This document shows positions 33,304 through 42,592 of a DNA stretch of 64,000 bases, in pieces. The stretch covers positions 930,001 to 994,000 of the forward strand of contig NZ_JAICCF010000002.1 in assembly GCF_019492185.1 (NCBI RefSeq), given 5' to 3'. The DNA comes from Chitinophaga rhizophila (GTDB taxonomy: Bacteria; Bacteroidota; Bacteroidia; Chitinophagales; Chitinophagaceae). The notes beneath the pieces are model-generated. The model did no database searches. It saw only the letters and a list, made by a program, of their open reading frames with translations, and was not told the origin of the DNA. The position numbers and the translations under genes were made by a program. Position 1 is the stretch's first letter; each line of letters starts with the position of its first letter.

Positions 33304-33685
33304 TCTGTTGATTAGTTATCCAGATAATTGTGCACTATCATCCATTTCAGCTACATACAATGGATGGTTGACAACCAGACAGGCATATAGAAGATCTGCC
33401 TTCCAGGATACTCTAATAATGATTCAGCTCCGTATTGCCCCTCCGGATAGTAGTGTATTCGTTGTTACCAGCAGGCTGACACTTATTCAGACGGGCCTTT
33501 CACTGTTACCAACGACAGACATATTAAGGTTTTAGTAAATACTATAAAGATATTCAAATAGCTTTGCCATACAACTACCTCCTGACAAGTATTGACACAC
33601 TACCGCTGCTTATGCGCCTTACTACTTTTCGTAAATTTGCCTGATAAATCTCTTTGTTACTGATATTCAATCTAAATACCACCTG
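33304..33685. other. divergent intergenic region without a gene
   Basis: This region separates the dioxygenase pair from a Crp-type regulator. Both promoters must lie here, but I found no clear -33/-7 pair or hairpin. Confidence 0.4.
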
Positions 33686-34273
33686 ATGCTGGACACGCTG
33701 TTCTCCCATATTGAAGCTAAAATATCTTTGCAGGAGCAGGAAAAGGAGATGATTAAGACATTCTTCAGCCCGAAGAAGCTAAAACGTAGGCAATTCCTAT
33801 TGCAGGAAGGAGAAACCTGCCGACAGCTTACCTTTATTGCCAAGGGGCTTGTTAAATCGTATAACGTAGATGATAAAGGGGAAGATCATATTAACCTGTT
33901 TGGCTGGGAAGGCTGGTGGGTATCTGATTTTTATAGCTTTCTGTCTGCAACTCCGGCCACATTGAATATCGAAGCAATAGAAGATACTGCCGTTCTCCAG
34001 ATCACGCTTGCTGATTATGAAAGACTGTTAACATCTGTTCCTATCATGGAGCGCTACTTCAGGATCTTGTATCAGAATAGTATCATCACCAAGGAACGCA
34101 GGCTGATGAGCTCCATTACGCACACCGCAGAAGAAAAGTACCAGCATCTGGTACAATATCACCCTGAGATCATACAACGAATCCCTCAGACACTGATTGC
34201 TTCCTATCTGGGCCTTGCACCCGAGACCATCAGCAGAATTAAGCGCAATAATACCGGCAACAAACATCCTTGA
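33686..34273 (+). CDS. Crp/Fnr-family transcriptional regulator
   Basis: The 195-residue protein has an N-terminal cyclic-nucleotide-binding-like beta roll (KLKRRQFLLQEGETCRQLTFIAKGLVKSYNVDD, then INLFGWEGWWVSDFYSFLSATPATLNIEAIEDTAVLQI) and a C-terminal winged helix ending in RIPQTLIASYLGLAPETISRIKRNN. The cAMP-binding RS motif is lacking, as in most Bacteroidota members, so the ligand is unknown or absent. It lies 79 bp before an epimerase-like SDR on the same strand, its probable target. Confidence 0.9.
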   Translation: MLDTLFSHIEAKISLQEQEKEMIKTFFSPKKLKRRQFLLQEGETCRQLTFIAKGLVKSYNVDDKGEDHINLFGWEGWWVSDFYSFLSATPATLNIEAIEDTAVLQITLADYERLLTSVPIMERYFRILYQNSIITKERRLMSSITHTAEEKYQHLVQYHPEIIQRIPQTLIASYLGLAPETISRIKRNNTGNKHP

Positions 34274-34352
34274 TCTGGATCAAGGGTATTTATTGCCTGA
34301 GATCAAGCTGTCTTCGTCTCCCCCAGGATAGCTTTGCATCAAAACAAATAAG

Positions 34353-35426
34353 ATGAGCCAAGATAAAACAGCCCTCGTTGTTGGTGCAAGCGGCATCTCC
34401 GGTAGTAACCTTTCAACCTTGCTGATAGCCAATCAGTGGAAGACCTACGGACTGTCAAGATCTCCCAGGTCAGATATCAAAGGACTGATTCCTGTAGCTG
34501 CAGACCTGCTGGATACAGCCTCACTAACTGATGCATTAAAAGACATACGCCCCAGTCATGTGTTTTTCACCACCTGGATGAAGCATGATACAGAAGCCGA
34601 AAACATCCGTATAAACAGCGCACTGATACGCAATCTGCTGCAGGTATTATCGCCCTATCAATCTGTACGCCATGTCAGCCTTGTGACAGGACTGAAACAC
34701 TATCTCGGTCCCTTTGATGCATATGTAAAGTCTGGGGTGTTGCCTGTTACTCCTGTCAATGAAGAACATCCCAGGCTTACCCTGGATAACTTCTATTATG
34801 CACAGGAAGACGAATTATATGCCGCTGCCGAAAGAGACGGGTTTACATGGAACATCCACCGGCCTCATACTGTCATCGGTAAGGCTATAGGCAATGCCAT
34901 GAATCTTGGTACTACACTGGCAGTATATGCCAGCATCTGCAAGCGGGAAAATCTACCCTTTATATGGCCAGGATCTGCTGCGCAATGGAATGGCATTTCT
35001 GACGTCACAGATGCCCGTATACTTGCAGAACAGCTACTTTGGGCTGCCACTACTCCAGGGGCACATAACGAGGCGTTTAACGTCACCAATGGTGATGTAT
35101 TCAGGTGGAGTACTTTATGGTACCAAATTGCTGATTGGTTTGGTATAGCAGCACAGGGTTTTAATGAAACAATGCGCCCCCTTGATGGAAGATTAAGTGC
35201 TTATAGCTCCATATGGAAAGATATTGCCGCCGAACATGCACTGATTCAGCCAGATATGAATAAACTGACTTCTGCATGGCATACAGACCTTGATCTGGGA
35301 CGGCCCATTGAGGTAATGACGGATATGTCTAAAAGCAGGAAGGCAGGATTTACAGGCTATAAAAGCACCCGGGATTCCTTTTTTGAACTCTTTGAGCAAT
35401 TACGCCAGGAGCGGATCATTCCCTAA
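34353..35426 (+). CDS. extended SDR (PRISE / progesterone 5-beta-reductase-like)
   Basis: The 357-residue protein has the N-terminal cofactor motif GASGISGSNLS. Later segments include FFTTWMK with SVRHVSLVTGLKHYLGPFD, the YAQEDELYAAAE catalytic region, and NIHRPHTVIGKAIGNAMN. These fit the PRISE group of extended SDRs, which reduce activated alkenes using NAD(P)H; in bacteria the substrates are usually unknown. The conserved Tyr-x4-Lys of classical SDRs is not expected in this group. It is preceded by a Crp-type regulator and followed by a strong terminator. Confidence 0.85.
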   Translation: MSQDKTALVVGASGISGSNLSTLLIANQWKTYGLSRSPRSDIKGLIPVAADLLDTASLTDALKDIRPSHVFFTTWMKHDTEAENIRINSALIRNLLQVLSPYQSVRHVSLVTGLKHYLGPFDAYVKSGVLPVTPVNEEHPRLTLDNFYYAQEDELYAAAERDGFTWNIHRPHTVIGKAIGNAMNLGTTLAVYASICKRENLPFIWPGSAAQWNGISDVTDARILAEQLLWAATTPGAHNEAFNVTNGDVFRWSTLWYQIADWFGIAAQGFNETMRPLDGRLSAYSSIWKDIAAEHALIQPDMNKLTSAWHTDLDLGRPIEVMTDMSKSRKAGFTGYKSTRDSFFELFEQLRQERIIP

Positions 35427-35442
35427 CTGATATACTGCATAA

Positions 35443-35476
35443 CACCAAGCCTCCGGGAATATCCGGAGGCTTGGTG
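35443..35476 (+). terminator. terminator of the PRISE-like SDR gene
   Basis: A perfect 14-bp GC-rich stem (35443-35456 with 35463-35476) with a six-base loop, 16 bases after the stop codon. The T run is short. Confidence 0.8.
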
Positions 35477-35496
35477 CTGATACTAACATAAAATAC

Positions 35497-35526
35497 GGAT
35501 CCCGGTTACAACAGCAACCGGGATCC
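35497..35526 (-). terminator. terminator of the export operon
   Basis: A perfect 11-bp stem (GGATCCCGGTT with AACCGGGATCC) with an eight-base loop, between converging genes and 37 bases beyond the TolC stop. Confidence 0.75.
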
Positions 35527-35562
35527 ATGGTCATATAGTCTCTTCTTCAGGCTATCTGCAGC

Positions 35563-37023
35563 TTAAAAATTGTTCTGCATCTGCCTTGTTCCGGCTTTAT
35601 AGTACAATTCTGCTAATGTTTTCTGATAGCCTGATATCATACTTTCACGCTTTATCTTCATATCAATCAGCTTGGTTTCGCGGCTGTTGATCAGAAAGAG
35701 CGTACTCTCTCCCAGATCGAACTTCTGCATCTCACCCGTAAGTAGCCTCTCCTGGTTACTGATACTTGCAATCTGTACTGCCAGCTGTGACTTGTAAGCC
35801 GTCAGACTATTATATGAGGCTGTAATAGTGTTCCCGATCTCCCGGCTGGATTGAATCAGATCGTAACTCAACTGTTGCTGTTTGATCTTAACCTCTCTTA
35901 ACTTACCCCGCTCTGAACGCAAAAACAGCGGGAATGCTACTTCTACTCCTACTTTGTAGTTACCCCATTTAAAATCATAATATTCAGGTATATGTGAACC
36001 AAAGTCCCTGCGTGAGGAAAGAAGTGCGCCTGTCAGATTAACCTTAGGTCTCAGCAGCTCCTGCCGGTAGCGGCGTTCTATATCCAGCTGATCTCCTTTT
36101 GCCCGCAGCTTTACCAGCTCAGGGTGTGCGTCGTCTGCCTGACCGAGTAGCGTATCTAACAGACTTCTGCCCGGAAGATTGATATTCTGGTCTACCGTCT
36201 CTGGTACTGCGTTAGCCGGCAACTCAAGCGGATTACCTTTATCATTCCATAAGTGGTTGGAAAGTACCAGCATAGCATTCTGTACTTCAATCACACTTTT
36301 CGCCAGCTGTATCTCTCTATCCTGTACGGTGATACTAGCTTCTACGGAATCAATAGACGGCTTATCGCCTAACTGGGTCTGGTTACTTACAGCTCTGAAC
36401 CGCTTTGTAGCCAGCTCAATCCCTTCTTTCACCAGCACGTATTCCCTGTAGGCATAATACCAGTTCCAATAATCCTTCACGGCGGTATACCATACACTGT
36501 TGATCTGTTTTACTTTGTCAGCCTCTGCATAGTTCAACATAGCTTTAGCCTGCCAGAGCGTATTACGTCTGGCATCGATCAGTAAACCCTGACCAAGCGG
36601 TATTGTGAGGCCAACAGCGGTAAGACCGTCTGTACCCGTACGTTTCTCGGGTGCTGTATAAGTACCCACGTTACGGTCATATCCTATTTTAAGGTCAGCG
36701 CCTGCAATGTATAAAGGCACTTTCAGTTCACCGCCCCAGTTATTATAATATTCTGTATTGCCGAAGAATTTCTGTCCCATTGCTGCTTTAATCGCCGGGT
36801 CGAAATACCCAAGCGACTGCAGTACGTTGGCCCTTGCTGCCTCGCTTAATAAAGCTGCCTGTTTTACGATCGGATGATGGCTGAAAACAATCTCCTCCAG
36901 GTCCTTTAGTGCAAACACCCTGGCCGTATCGCCGGACTGCCCGGTTTGCGCAGAAGCGCTCACCTGCAGCAACAGCAATGCAAACAGACTGGCAGTTAAA
37001 TAACGTTTTAATTTCATCATCAT
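35563..37023 (-). CDS. TolC-family outer-membrane efflux protein
   Basis: The 486-residue protein starts with a signal peptide (LTASLFALLLLQVSASAQ) and shows two repeats of long amphipathic helices with beta segments. Typical segments are NVLQSLGYFDPAIKAAMGQ and the later DLIQSSREIGNTITASYNSLTAYKSQLAVQ, as in outer-membrane channel-tunnel proteins. It forms the outer-membrane part of a tripartite exporter. The gene follows the HlyD-like gene by 23 bp on the same strand, and the whole row (ABC membrane domain, HlyD, TolC) is one operon closed by the terminator at 35497. Confidence 0.92.
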   Translation of the reverse strand: MMMKLKRYLTASLFALLLLQVSASAQTGQSGDTARVFALKDLEEIVFSHHPIVKQAALLSEAARANVLQSLGYFDPAIKAAMGQKFFGNTEYYNNWGGELKVPLYIAGADLKIGYDRNVGTYTAPEKRTGTDGLTAVGLTIPLGQGLLIDARRNTLWQAKAMLNYAEADKVKQINSVWYTAVKDYWNWYYAYREYVLVKEGIELATKRFRAVSNQTQLGDKPSIDSVEASITVQDREIQLAKSVIEVQNAMLVLSNHLWNDKGNPLELPANAVPETVDQNINLPGRSLLDTLLGQADDAHPELVKLRAKGDQLDIERRYRQELLRPKVNLTGALLSSRRDFGSHIPEYYDFKWGNYKVGVEVAFPLFLRSERGKLREVKIKQQQLSYDLIQSSREIGNTITASYNSLTAYKSQLAVQIASISNQERLLTGEMQKFDLGESTLFLINSRETKLIDMKIKRESMISGYQKTLAELYYKAGTRQMQNNF

Positions 37024-37046
37024 GTTATATAAAAATGTACACGACC

Positions 37047-38417
37047 TTATCCTTTCTTACCATCTGTCGCTTTCTCAGAAGGCTCTTTTTCCAGACTTGG
37101 CGGGAATCCGTTCAGTTGACGCCAGATCTCATACCATAATGGTACGGAACGTAAAATGATGCGTCCATATACTCCAGATCCCTGTCTGAGCTGCACCGGC
37201 CACGGTTCGTCATTCTCAGGTACCGGATTAGCTGGTTTGATCAGCAGGCGGTATTTACCACCATTGCTGCTCACGCGGTCAATGGCCCATACTTTACCCG
37301 CGAAAGTACCTACTGCTACAGATGGCCAGCCGGAGAACTGTACAGACGGCCATCCTTCAAACTGGAGGCGGACGTCGCTTGTATCCAGGATCAGCGGAAC
37401 GTCCATCGCGTCAACATATAACTCGGCAGCAACCTGTGGACTCAGTGGTTGCAGGGTCACAATAGACTCTCCTTCTTTGATGTTCTCACCAATACCGGCC
37501 TTCAGCGTTTTTACGACAAAGCCTGACTGTGGTGCGCGTACAATATATAACCCACGACGAATAGTGATATTGGAAATGTCATTCCGCAGCTTCGCGATCT
37601 CACCACGCACACTTGCCCGGCTGGATAATGCAGAGCTAAGGTCTGACTGAGCTTTTGCCAAAGACTCCTGGTATTTGGCTCTGATATTGTCAAGGTCGAT
37701 CCTCGCATTCAGCAGTCCCTGTTTTGAGTTATTCAGCTTATTCTGCTGACCAATCACCTTCGCATTGTCTTCCTGCAGTTTCAAACGGCGCGTCTCAATA
37801 TCCGTCAGCGAAAACAGGCCATTTTTGTAACCTGCTTCGTAACGTTCCAACCGTGCTTTTGACGTCTCGTAGAACTTCTGTACTGCCACCAGGTCTGCAC
37901 TGTCTATCTCTACATAGTTCTCAGCCTGACGCACCTTATTCTCAGCGGCAGATAACTGATAGCGCAAACCACTGGTCAACGCAGTTATCTGCGCATTTGT
38001 AGCCTCCATCTTCTGAATTGCAGCGGTCTCGCTACCTTTCTTAGCTTCCAGCTGCTCATCCAGACGCTGTGGCAGTTCCGGGTCAAAATAAGACTGGCTG
38101 GTCTCCGAAATAACAAGCAGCGTATCTCCTTTCTTCACTTCCTGGCCTTCATGTACAGCCCAGCGCTCGATACGGCCTCCTATCTGGTTCTGTACGGTCT
38201 GCGGACGGTCTTCAGGCGTTAACGCAGTTACAGTACCCCTTCCAGGAATGGTCTGGCGCCATGGAAGGAATAGAATAATGATAAATACGATAAGACAAAA
38301 AGTAATAATCCTGCCAAGCGTTCGCTTCCCTTTTACCTCGATAAGCTCCCCCTGTGACCTCTCAGCCAACGCTTCCATTTGATGATGATGTATGCTATTA
38401 TGTGATAATTTTCCCAT
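37047..38417 (-). CDS. HlyD-family membrane fusion protein
   Basis: The 456-residue protein has one N-terminal transmembrane helix (TFCLIVFIIILFLPW, about 33-47), a biotinyl-lipoyl-like half (GGRIERWAVHEGQEVKKGDTLLVI), a long coiled-coil hairpin (about 115-280) and the second lipoyl half with RAPQSGFVVKTLKAGIGENIKEGESIVTL. It bridges the inner-membrane ABC part and TolC in type I secretion or efflux. Its ATG starts one base after the stop of the ABC membrane-domain gene, so it is translationally coupled to it. Confidence 0.93.
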   Translation of the reverse strand: MGKLSHNSIHHHQMEALAERSQGELIEVKGKRTLGRIITFCLIVFIIILFLPWRQTIPGRGTVTALTPEDRPQTVQNQIGGRIERWAVHEGQEVKKGDTLLVISETSQSYFDPELPQRLDEQLEAKKGSETAAIQKMEATNAQITALTSGLRYQLSAAENKVRQAENYVEIDSADLVAVQKFYETSKARLERYEAGYKNGLFSLTDIETRRLKLQEDNAKVIGQQNKLNNSKQGLLNARIDLDNIRAKYQESLAKAQSDLSSALSSRASVRGEIAKLRNDISNITIRRGLYIVRAPQSGFVVKTLKAGIGENIKEGESIVTLQPLSPQVAAELYVDAMDVPLILDTSDVRLQFEGWPSVQFSGWPSVAVGTFAGKVWAIDRVSSNGGKYRLLIKPANPVPENDEPWPVQLRQGSGVYGRIILRSVPLWYEIWRQLNGFPPSLEKEPSEKATDGKKG

Positions 38418-38418
38418 T

Positions 38419-39411
38419 TTATTTTCCCTCTTCTAATTCCAGATCGGTTACAACAGCCAGCTTTTCACTACCGGTAACCATGTCAAAAACTGTATTAAGG
38501 TTCGTCATTAGTTTTTCTACCGCATAACTTATCTGCACAACGATCACCTCTGCAGCCACAAACTGTCCGAACGTCATTTGCCTTTCAACTACGAAAAACG
38601 TTCCCAGCAATAATAGACCACCCATCAGGATGGTTCTCAAGGCTACTGAGCTGATAAAGAACTTTTTCAGCACACTAAAGTGGCTGTTACGTGCCATGAG
38701 GTACCTGGAAGTAATCTCATCGGCAGTCTTGCAAACCTTATTCATCATCTCAGGATTACCACGGTATTTATCCAGCTCACCTGCAACTTCCTCCAGGTGA
38801 GCCACCAGTTCATACTTATATCCTGACTCGTCAATACTTGTCTGTACACCTTGTCTGTAATACAGCAGGATAACCAGCCCGATTGCCAATATGGCAAACA
38901 ACCCTACTGCCATAAATACCGGATGATAGAAGGACAGAAGGATGGCACTAAAGAATATCTGTACGGCAGCGGCCACGATATCTACCAGTAGCTTCGTCAG
39001 TCCTTTCTGGATGGTGAGGATATCAAAGAACCGATTCACCAGTTCAGGCGGATGTTCTCCATCCAGCTCTTCCTTTTTGATACGCGGTAAGCGGTAGGCA
39101 AACTCCATGGAAGCCTTGGCGAATATCTTCTGCTCCAGGAACTCAACCAGGGTAAGCTGGCCAATCAACAGTGCGCCGACAATAATTACTCCTAACAGTA
39201 CCACAGCTATCAATATATACGTAGAACTGTACATAGAGCCGTTTGACAACAGATTATATACTGCTGTTGTACCCAGCGGCAACGTCAGCCCTATAACACC
39301 TATAAGGACCGCGTAAATAAATATGTAATTAATAGAACTACGTTCGTGATGTAACAAACTCACCAGCCTTTGCCAGGGCGAAGGAGCATTTGCATGCTTC
39401 TTTTTCTTCAT
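38419..39411 (-). CDS. ABC exporter transmembrane domain without ATPase
   Basis: This 330-residue protein has the six-helix exporter-type membrane domain of ABC transporters (YIFIYAVLIGVIGLTLPLGTTAVYNLL, LIAVVLLGVIIVGALLIG, FFSAILLSFYHPVFMAVGLF, FAILAIGLVILLYY). The sequence ends at about residue 330, just where the nucleotide-binding domain would begin. No Walker A, ABC signature or Walker B is present, and no ATPase gene is in the operon. So either a separate ATPase works with it or this is a specialised ATPase-free form. The end is a true stop (TAA), with the HlyD gene beginning directly after. Confidence 0.85.
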   Translation of the reverse strand: MKKKKHANAPSPWQRLVSLLHHERSSINYIFIYAVLIGVIGLTLPLGTTAVYNLLSNGSMYSSTYILIAVVLLGVIIVGALLIGQLTLVEFLEQKIFAKASMEFAYRLPRIKKEELDGEHPPELVNRFFDILTIQKGLTKLLVDIVAAAVQIFFSAILLSFYHPVFMAVGLFAILAIGLVILLYYRQGVQTSIDESGYKYELVAHLEEVAGELDKYRGNPEMMNKVCKTADEITSRYLMARNSHFSVLKKFFISSVALRTILMGGLLLLGTFFVVERQMTFGQFVAAEVIVVQISYAVEKLMTNLNTVFDMVTGSEKLAVVTDLELEEGK

Positions 39412-39615
39412 AAAATAATGTTGTTATCAGATAATAAATTGATGATCAGTGCGACAGCATCACTTCTTTAATGCAAAGGTACAGCGGTAGGATAAGTACA
39501 GGAAAAACAGGTACAGCAATTCACAAATGTGTACCAGCTTACGAACCGTGGCAGTATAAACCAAAGGAAAACTTGTCCCTATCACTGCAAATTAGCAGTA
39601 TTTAAATCAGTAATG

Positions 39616-40002
39616 TCAGGCGAAAAAATGGTTGGGAGGCGGTGTGAGAACATCCCTGAGCGGCTCCTTAAAGATAAAAAAGCTATACACACACCAGTGA
39701 ATTGATAAGGGTGTGGGCCAGGTAACAGATGCAAAACTTATATCGTCCTCAAAAAAAGAAAAAAGCTTCTTTGCGCCCTTTTTAACGCAATCCTCACCCG
39801 TGTCAGGGGCTTGAGATTCGTCACTTGTATTCTCGATATCGTATGACTTAAAGGCGGCGTAGTGGTCAAAAAGAAAATCGCAGGACTTTACAGCAAACAC
39901 CGTTACTAACAGCATCCACATAATACCCTTGACTGACGAAATTCTTAAAATGTTCACTATTTCCACTGTCGCAAATATAGGGCTTGACCAACTGTTATAC
40001 AA
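39616..40002 (-). CDS. small unknown membrane-anchored protein
   Basis: It encodes 128 residues with one hydrophobic segment (GIMWMLLVTVFAVKSCDFLF) and a soluble Asp/Glu/Ser-rich part with Cys in EDCVKKGAKKLFSFF. The real start is probably a Met at residue 28 or 30, just before the membrane helix, and the ORF start at 40002 may be too early. The C-terminus ends in LTPPPNHFFA. I do not recognise a family. It lies downstream of no obvious operon. Confidence 0.5.
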   Translation of the reverse strand: MYNSWSSPIFATVEIVNILRISSVKGIMWMLLVTVFAVKSCDFLFDHYAAFKSYDIENTSDESQAPDTGEDCVKKGAKKLFSFFEDDISFASVTWPTPLSIHWCVYSFFIFKEPLRDVLTPPPNHFFA

Positions 40003-40733
40003 GAATGGTCAAAGAACGGGACCTTTTTTTACGAAAAAATAACTTTTATCAGTGGATGTTTGAATAAAATATCAGTTAGATGTATTCAGACAAAATCGTC
40101 CTTTTTTCGGATACAGGTGTCCACTCAGCAACGATTGCAGCGACAACTATCAGAAAATTAGCTTCTTCCTGACAGGCAATTATCATATATATTCATAGAA
40201 AAGTTAATTTTTTGTAAAAAAAAGTTACAATACAATCAGTATGTCTCGATCACAGCCTGGGACGTCGATACTGAGTCCTGCTGATCCAGTCACCCATCTA
40301 ACACGACAAATCTGGCATAGTAGCTTACCTGTTGACACCATTCATCACCTCCAATGGCATCTATTTATGCACACATCCACCTCTTTCCCCTCCCCTATCC
40401 TTTTAGTATTTATGACGCTCAGGATCTGCGAAAAATACGATCTTTACAGCTAACATAGACGGGCAACCACATGACATATGATACATCAGACTACCTTTAA
40501 TTATTAAAGATGCCTGTCGCTGTCTCCAGATCATACCATTCAACAGCTGCAACAGGTGCTTCAGCTGCCCTGATATACAGCCGCCCTCGTATTATCCACC
40601 GCTATGTGTCTATTCTGTATAATAATAACCGATATACAGCCTGTATCCGCTGATATCTGCTGGCCATATACCACTGTTCCCCCTTTCTTTCGTACTTTTA
40701 CCCGGTTCGGGTAGTCACCATTAAGGATATCAT
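40003..40733. other. long non-coding stretch without recognisable content
   Basis: 731 bp between divergent genes. A 70-codon plus frame (40241-40453) has no support. There is no clear promoter, terminator or repeat apart from short AT-rich palindromes near 40625-40665. It may hold long leader regions. Confidence 0.4.
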
Positions 40734-41786
40734 ATGCAGCAGGAGTCCAATAAACATACCGGCGCGCTCACTATAGGGAAATCAGAAAAAGCCGGCCTTA
40801 GCAAAGAGCAACAGACATTCAATAAACTGATACAGCAGATCGCATCACTGCGTCAGGAGTTAAAGGAGACCAACATCCTGCTGGACAAGCAGCTGCAACA
40901 TTACATCAAACACCTATACCCGCTGATGCAGCAGATTATTAGTCTGCGGGCAAAGGCGGTAGTATTGATGAATGAGTTTATGATGATCTCAAAGGGCTTA
41001 TCCGGCCACGAAAAAGAAGCATTACGCCTGCTGATTCTCAATCAGCTGCACGAAATATTCCGTTACCATGAGGATCCTGACGCAACGCTACTCGACATAT
41101 TCAATTCGCTGTCAGACGTTACCTACCAGGATCTTACGGAGCAATACCTTGCTAAACTGAGAGCAGCAACAGCGGCTGCTGGCAAGGATACAGCAGATGA
41201 CGATACAACACTGCCTATGAAGACGACAGACCTCGAAACTGCCTCCGGAGGTCAGCGCAAGTCAAAAAAACAATTGCAGAAAGAGGAAAAAGAACGATTG
41301 CTGGAGCTGGCCCGCCGGCAAAATGTACAGCAACTGTACCGGCAACTGGCTAAAGTGTTCCATCCTGACCTGGAACAGGATCCTGCAAGGATTCAGTTAA
41401 AGGAAGAACTCATGAAACAGCTGACCATCGCCAGGGACCAGGGCGATCTGCTGACCATGCTGCAGCTGGAATTAAACTGGATACAACAGGAAGACACCCA
41501 TCCTGAACACCTGACCAATGAAAAGCTGCATTTATATAATATAACCCTGAAAGACCAGGTAAAAGACCTGAAAGAACAAATCAAAGCACTTTTTTACCAT
41601 CCCCGGTATGAGTTTTTGCAGGGATTTGCTAAGAGTCCGCAAGGGGTACGGTTTATTGACTGGAAAAGTGAAAAAAACAATCTGGAAGGTTTGCAACAGG
41701 GCCTCCGGGATATAATTGACGGATTATCAATGGATACGAAACAGGCCATTAAGGTATTGAAAAACATACTGAAATGGAATACCTGA
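40734..41786 (+). CDS. J-domain-containing protein
   Basis: The 350-residue protein has a J-domain-like centre at about 200-250. A charged helix precedes LYRQLAKVFHPDLEQD, which contains the invariant HPD triad, followed by LKEELMKQLTIARDQGDLLTMLQLELNW, the second helix. The N-terminal ~180 residues are helical and contain TASLRQELKETN-like heptads. The C-terminal ~90 residues form another helical domain. Such J-domain proteins recruit DnaK-type Hsp70 for substrates of their own domains. It is a standalone gene, start ATG at 40734. Confidence 0.75.
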   Translation: MQQESNKHTGALTIGKSEKAGLSKEQQTFNKLIQQIASLRQELKETNILLDKQLQHYIKHLYPLMQQIISLRAKAVVLMNEFMMISKGLSGHEKEALRLLILNQLHEIFRYHEDPDATLLDIFNSLSDVTYQDLTEQYLAKLRAATAAAGKDTADDDTTLPMKTTDLETASGGQRKSKKQLQKEEKERLLELARRQNVQQLYRQLAKVFHPDLEQDPARIQLKEELMKQLTIARDQGDLLTMLQLELNWIQQEDTHPEHLTNEKLHLYNITLKDQVKDLKEQIKALFYHPRYEFLQGFAKSPQGVRFIDWKSEKNNLEGLQQGLRDIIDGLSMDTKQAIKVLKNILKWNT

Positions 41787-41823
41787 TCATCTGCCTCGTT
41801 CCTGATACTATTTTAACATACGC

Positions 41824-41879
41824 GCTTCTTCGTCGCTAGTTCGTCGCTTCTTCGCCGCTAGTTCGTCCCTTGTTCGTCC
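41824..41879. repeat. five tandem 11-bp units
   Basis: Two 22-bp units (41824-41845, 41846-41867), identical at 21 of 22 positions, split into 11-bp halves with consensus GCTtgTTCGTC; a fifth half-unit follows (41868-41878). The period equals about one helical turn. Confidence 0.75.
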
Positions 41880-42326
41880 ACTCCAGGGAGCAAAATATCA
41901 TCAGCAAAACGCCAATCCCCTAACACTCTCATAATCAATAGAAATATAAATCAGGTGGCTGTTAGCCGCCAGGTGACATCGTGTAAATTGAATTTACCGC
42001 AGATTACAAGTCATCCAGACATTGAACAATGCAAGGAAGTGGAAGAACGATCCGGAAGTCTGCATCTACACAGGCGCAACTGATAACGATTGGCAGCGCA
42101 GGAAATGTGCTTGCATAGAGAGTGGTTTCTGATCGGAAGCCTTTGAAAGCGGGAGGCAATCAGCAGGAAGGGAATCCATTCCCTGACAAACCAATGCTAT
42201 CATAAGATAAAGCGATACATAAGCTGCGTGAGATAGCAGATATTTCCATGAATATATCAGATCGTATATCAGTTGTTTTAAATACACGGATTGAGAAAAA
42301 ACTTGTTGCAGCCGACGACAAATCTA

Positions 42327-42361
42327 ATATCATTTTGCTCCTGGCAAGGAGCAAATGATAT
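42327..42361. other. strong hairpin in non-coding DNA
   Basis: ATATCATTTTGCTCCT pairs with AGGAGCAAATGATAT with one bulged T and a four-base loop. It has no T run and no nearby gene end. Confidence 0.5.
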
Positions 42362-42592
42362 GCAGATGCTTCCTTGCTTGAAATCATCAATAATACTATC
42401 TCCCTGGTGGAGTGATATCCTTGAGTTGCAACTGCTCATTCAGACTGAAATAATAGAGTGCAGGTAATATAAAGGTCACCGGAATTGATAAGCATGATTC
42501 TGCACGTAAAAACTTTCCTTATTTTTAGCGGCCGGTCTGCGCCTTTAATAAGGCGTATGGCTAACAATGTCGATAATAAAAGATGCCCGACT

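Larger units (their letters stand above)
41787..42592. other. long intergenic region with tandem repeats and a hairpin
   Basis: Apart from the tandem repeat and hairpin listed separately, I see no gene. Two overlapping minus frames (42066-42287 and 42160-42390) have no support and are probably chance. Confidence 0.45.

Noticed and set aside
40241..40453. 70-codon plus-strand frame
   Set aside because: Ser/Thr/Pro/His-rich chance frame without start signals or relatives that I can recognise.
41824..41879. CRISPR array
   Set aside because: Units of 11 bp are directly adjacent without spacers, and no cas genes are in the window.
42066..42390. Two overlapping minus-strand frames
   Set aside because: They overlap each other in different frames and one contains a strong hairpin; neither looks like a protein.
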